Position numbers and translations under genes: made by a program. 64,000 bases of DNA from Christiangramia oceanisediminis (GTDB taxonomy: Bacteria > Bacteroidota > Bacteroidia > Flavobacteriales > Flavobacteriaceae): assembly GCF_022570735.2 (NCBI RefSeq), contig NZ_JANCNS010000002.1, positions 434,001-498,000 of the forward strand. The letters run 5' to 3'. Within the stretch, counting starts at the first letter, position 1; the number at the start of each line of letters is the position of its first letter. This document shows positions 62,099 to 64,000 of this stretch, piece by piece. The notes below the pieces were generated by a model. It had not been told where the DNA came from, did no database searches, and worked only from the letters and a program-made list of their open reading frames with translations.

Positions 62099-62830
62099 AT
62101 GAAAAAAAGTATGATTTTTTTGTTCCTGGTCTGTAATCTATCGGTCCATTCTCAAAACGAAAAAACCCTGGACACGGTGGCAGTAAGGATTCTGGATCGT
62201 ATGGCCGATTTCATTGGCGGTTTAAATGCGGTTAGTTTTACCGCTACTATAGCGCAGGATGTCGAAGATAGCAAATATGGTCTTGTGAAGGAGTTTTCGG
62301 AGAACCAGGTTTATATGGTAGGGCCGGACAAAATGCATGTTCAGGTAGATGGAACCTACGGGCATAAGGGCTATTGGTATAATGGGGAATCCCTTGTGTA
62401 TTACTCCTTTGATGAAAATAACTACTCGGTTGTGGATGCTCCTGGTGATATCGTAAGTATGATGGACAGCATCCATAGAAATTTTGAAATAGAATTCCCC
62501 GCTGCCGATGTTTTTTTTCCTGATTTCGTGGACCTTCTTCTAGAGAGTTTCGATCATATTGAATACCTGGGTGAAAAGGAGGTAGACGGTCTTAAGTGCT
62601 TTCATATTATGGCGGTAAATGAATCGTCGAATGTGCAATTATGGATATCTAACGATGCCTTTTTTCTTCCGCAGCGATTTTTGATCGTTCATAAAGATGA
62701 GGATTACAAACAATACCTGGTAAATTTCACCAACTGGGAGGTCAATCCTGGACTTCCAGTCGAGATGTTTTCCTTTGAGCCACCGCCAAATGCGAAGAAT
62801 ATAGCTATTATGGCAACAAAAAGCTTTTAG
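62099..62830 (+). CDS. Secreted DUF2092 protein
   Basis: 243 residues from the ATG at 62099 (MKKSMIFLFLVCNLSVHSQ, a good signal peptide); an in-frame ATG nine codons earlier (62072) is possible. The mature chain fits DUF2092, a LolA-like periplasmic fold (RMADFIGGLNAVSFTATIAQD; VGPDKMHVQVDGTYG; YWYNGESLVYYSFDENNYS). LolA-like proteins bind lipid, but no specific ligand can be named. Followed by the DUF6515 gene after 25 bp. Confidence 0.75.
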   Translation: MKKSMIFLFLVCNLSVHSQNEKTLDTVAVRILDRMADFIGGLNAVSFTATIAQDVEDSKYGLVKEFSENQVYMVGPDKMHVQVDGTYGHKGYWYNGESLVYYSFDENNYSVVDAPGDIVSMMDSIHRNFEIEFPAADVFFPDFVDLLLESFDHIEYLGEKEVDGLKCFHIMAVNESSNVQLWISNDAFFLPQRFLIVHKDEDYKQYLVNFTNWEVNPGLPVEMFSFEPPPNAKNIAIMATKSF

Positions 62831-62855
62831 ACCACAGAATTAAATCTAAATCCAG

Positions 62856-63914
62856 ATGAAGACTTTATTTTCTTTTCGAATTCCATATATGGTCCTGATT
62901 ATTTCCGTATTATTTTTCATTTTTCCGGTTGAAAACCTGGAGGCCCAGCGTATAAACAGAGGTGGAAGGCCTCAAATGTCAAGGCCTGCCGCAAGACCTG
63001 CAGCGAGACCAGCGCCTTCCAGACCTGCAAGAAATGTAAATACCCGAAATATGACCAGGCCTACAAACAGGTCTATCAATGGCGGCCATGTTAAAGCCAG
63101 TAATAACCGAATGCCTTCCAGGGATATCAGCCGGGATAAAAAACTGGATAGGTCTGAAGTGAAACGTCCACCAAACACCAGGCCCAGCACTGGCAGGGAA
63201 AACATAAGCAAAGAGAGACCTGGAGATCGTAACCCAGGTGATCGGAATCCGGGAGACAGGAATCCGGGAGACAGGAATCCCGGAGGTCGGGACAAGATCG
63301 ATATCGATAATAGCCGGGATAATATAAATATTAATATAGACAACAGCCGGGATATCAATATAAGGAATACCCAGGTAAGACGTAGTTCGAGGGTTTATAT
63401 CAGGCCTCCATATATCTTTGGCGGATTTCGGTTTTATACTTACTGGCCTTATTATTATCATCCATTCAGACCATTCTACTGGGGGCCTTACTGGCATCCA
63501 TGGGGTTATTTCGTTACCAGTTTAGCAACCACGGCAATTATCGTTAGTATTGAAAATCAGCGTTACCATTATGACCGTGGAACCTATTATGTTGAAGAAG
63601 ATAATGGCTACAGAGTGGTGCAGGCACCTGTTGGGGCCGAAGTTAAGGAGTTACCTGCTGAAGCACAGACAGTACAGGTTAATGAAACCACCAATAACTA
63701 TTATTACGGTGGTGCCTATTACGAAAAGGATGGGGAAGTCTATAAGGTGGTTCCTCCAACTGCTGGCACCATTGTACCCAATTTGCCTGAAGGCGGCGAA
63801 GAAGTTAGGATAGGGGACCAGACATTTGTTAAGTATGGGGAAACCTATTATCAGCCAGTACAGGTAGATAGCAAGAATATGTATGAAGTTGTAGATGTAA
63901 GGGAAGAAGAATAA
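62856..63914 (+). CDS. DUF6515 family secreted protein with Arg/Pro-rich and GDRNP repeats
   Basis: 352 residues. Signal peptide (cut near EAQ, residue 31). Residues 34-60 are Arg/Pro/Ala-rich; 123-143 hold four GDRNP units; 146-172 Asp/Asn/Ile-rich; then an aromatic YWPYYYHPFRPFYWGPYWHPW block (about 196-216, quoted in part), one hydrophobic segment and the DUF6515 domain with repeats of the YYxxxxxxYxVVxxPxG type (about 238-345). It is probably an outer-membrane or cell-surface protein co-expressed with the DUF2092 gene. Function unknown. Confidence 0.75.
   Translation: MKTLFSFRIPYMVLIISVLFFIFPVENLEAQRINRGGRPQMSRPAARPAARPAPSRPARNVNTRNMTRPTNRSINGGHVKASNNRMPSRDISRDKKLDRSEVKRPPNTRPSTGRENISKERPGDRNPGDRNPGDRNPGDRNPGGRDKIDIDNSRDNININIDNSRDINIRNTQVRRSSRVYIRPPYIFGGFRFYTYWPYYYHPFRPFYWGPYWHPWGYFVTSLATTAIIVSIENQRYHYDRGTYYVEEDNGYRVVQAPVGAEVKELPAEAQTVQVNETTNNYYYGGAYYEKDGEVYKVVPPTAGTIVPNLPEGGEEVRIGDQTFVKYGETYYQPVQVDSKNMYEVVDVREEE
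63222..63284 (+). repeat. 15-bp tandem repeat encoding GDRNP
   Basis: Four near-identical units inside the DUF6515 gene encode Gly-Asp-Arg-Asn-Pro; the third and fourth (GGAGACAGGAATCCG) are identical, so recent slippage is likely. Confidence 0.8.
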
Positions 63915-63937
63915 AAAAGCCTCCCGGCAGGAGGCTT
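63913..63937 (-). terminator. Terminator of the gene entering from the right end
   Basis: AAGCCTCC - cggca - GGAGGCTT; the U run is on the minus strand (A6 at 63913-63918). It can also form in the DUF6515 transcript. Confidence 0.75.
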
Positions 63938-63943
63938 ACTTAT

Positions 63944-64000
63944 CTATTCGCTTGCCATGTTCAAAATACTCATTTCTTCATCGCTTAGTTCCAGTTTCAT
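63944..64000 (-). CDS. C-terminal 18 residues of a gene extending past the window
   Basis: Minus-strand frame ending in TAG at 63944-63946 with the residues MKLELSDEEMSILNMASE. It lies 6 bp before a minus-strand terminator, which argues that it is the 3' end of a real gene. The Met at 63998-64000 may be internal. Too short to identify. Confidence 0.5.
   Translation of the reverse strand: MKLELSDEEMSILNMASE

Noticed and set aside
62979-63497. Minus-strand open frames of 128 and 172 codons with repeats
   Set aside because: Antisense to the low-complexity part of the DUF6515 gene; the apparent repeats mirror the GDRNP units.

Overview
The window is a chromosomal segment of a Flavobacteriaceae-type bacterium (Bacteroidota), most like marine genera such as Gramella/Christiangramia. 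This rests on several signs: AT-leaning DNA; TAnnTTTG -7 boxes with an upstream TTG; leaders without clear Shine-Dalgarno sequences; many lipoproteins with an acidic Cys-Ser-Asp/Glu run (the surface-export signal of this phylum); and families largely confined to it (DUF4252, DUF6495, DUF6515, DUF4199, a GlmU-like protein). It is mainly ordinary core genome. I saw no phage, insertion sequence, CRISPR array, rRNA or tRNA gene.

Layout. 1-6,060: purL (its C-terminal glutaminase domain lies outside the window), a DUF4377 lipoprotein, an rRNA cytosine methyltransferase and an Asp-box lipoprotein. 6,075-13,200: an ECF sigma / anti-sigma / small periplasmic helical protein operon, then a DUF4199 - glycosyltransferase - phosphohexomutase - ABC exporter run. 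13,200-24,500: rpmE2, a GlmU-like nucleotidyltransferase, mtaB, pirin, an alpha/beta hydrolase with a lytic transglycosylase, a thioredoxin-fold protein lacking its second cysteine, rpmH and a short carB. 24,456-28,897: a tightly coupled five-gene minus-strand operon from rmuC to a bile-acid-type symporter.

28,971-35,291 is a vitamin B12 uptake locus. btuF-btuC-btuD run leftward. A cobalamin riboswitch with a large folded insertion controls a rightward btuB and a beta-propeller surface lipoprotein of the DUF5074/BtuG type. Together they form a complete outer-membrane to cytoplasm import path, with the riboswitch placed only on the outer-membrane half. 35,308-39,090 holds an S41 peptidase lipoprotein and a second ECF sigma operon carrying two DUF4252 proteins. 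39,093-41,716 is sirtuin - HEAT-like protein - purB.

41,851-44,910 holds two paralogous surface lipoproteins built from five and two CHRD domains. Their HPAHIH motifs recur at exactly 123 residues in both. This is the most distinctive feature of the window. 44,975-52,999 holds trmH, small envelope proteins, a DEAD-box helicase with a structured leader and its own promoter, rlmH-rdgB, nadC and a BrkB-family membrane protein. 53,009-58,222 holds a nested-hairpin intergenic structure, priA, a LytTR regulator, rpsF-rpsR-rplI and a DUF6495 gene. 58,225-58,482 is a noncoding element bounded by inverted 16-bp-period repeats. 58,483-64,000 holds a MacB-type permease, hisS, a DUF502 membrane protein, two secreted proteins and the 3' end of a further gene.

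Assignments rest on motifs read by eye and on knowledge of the families. No database search was run.
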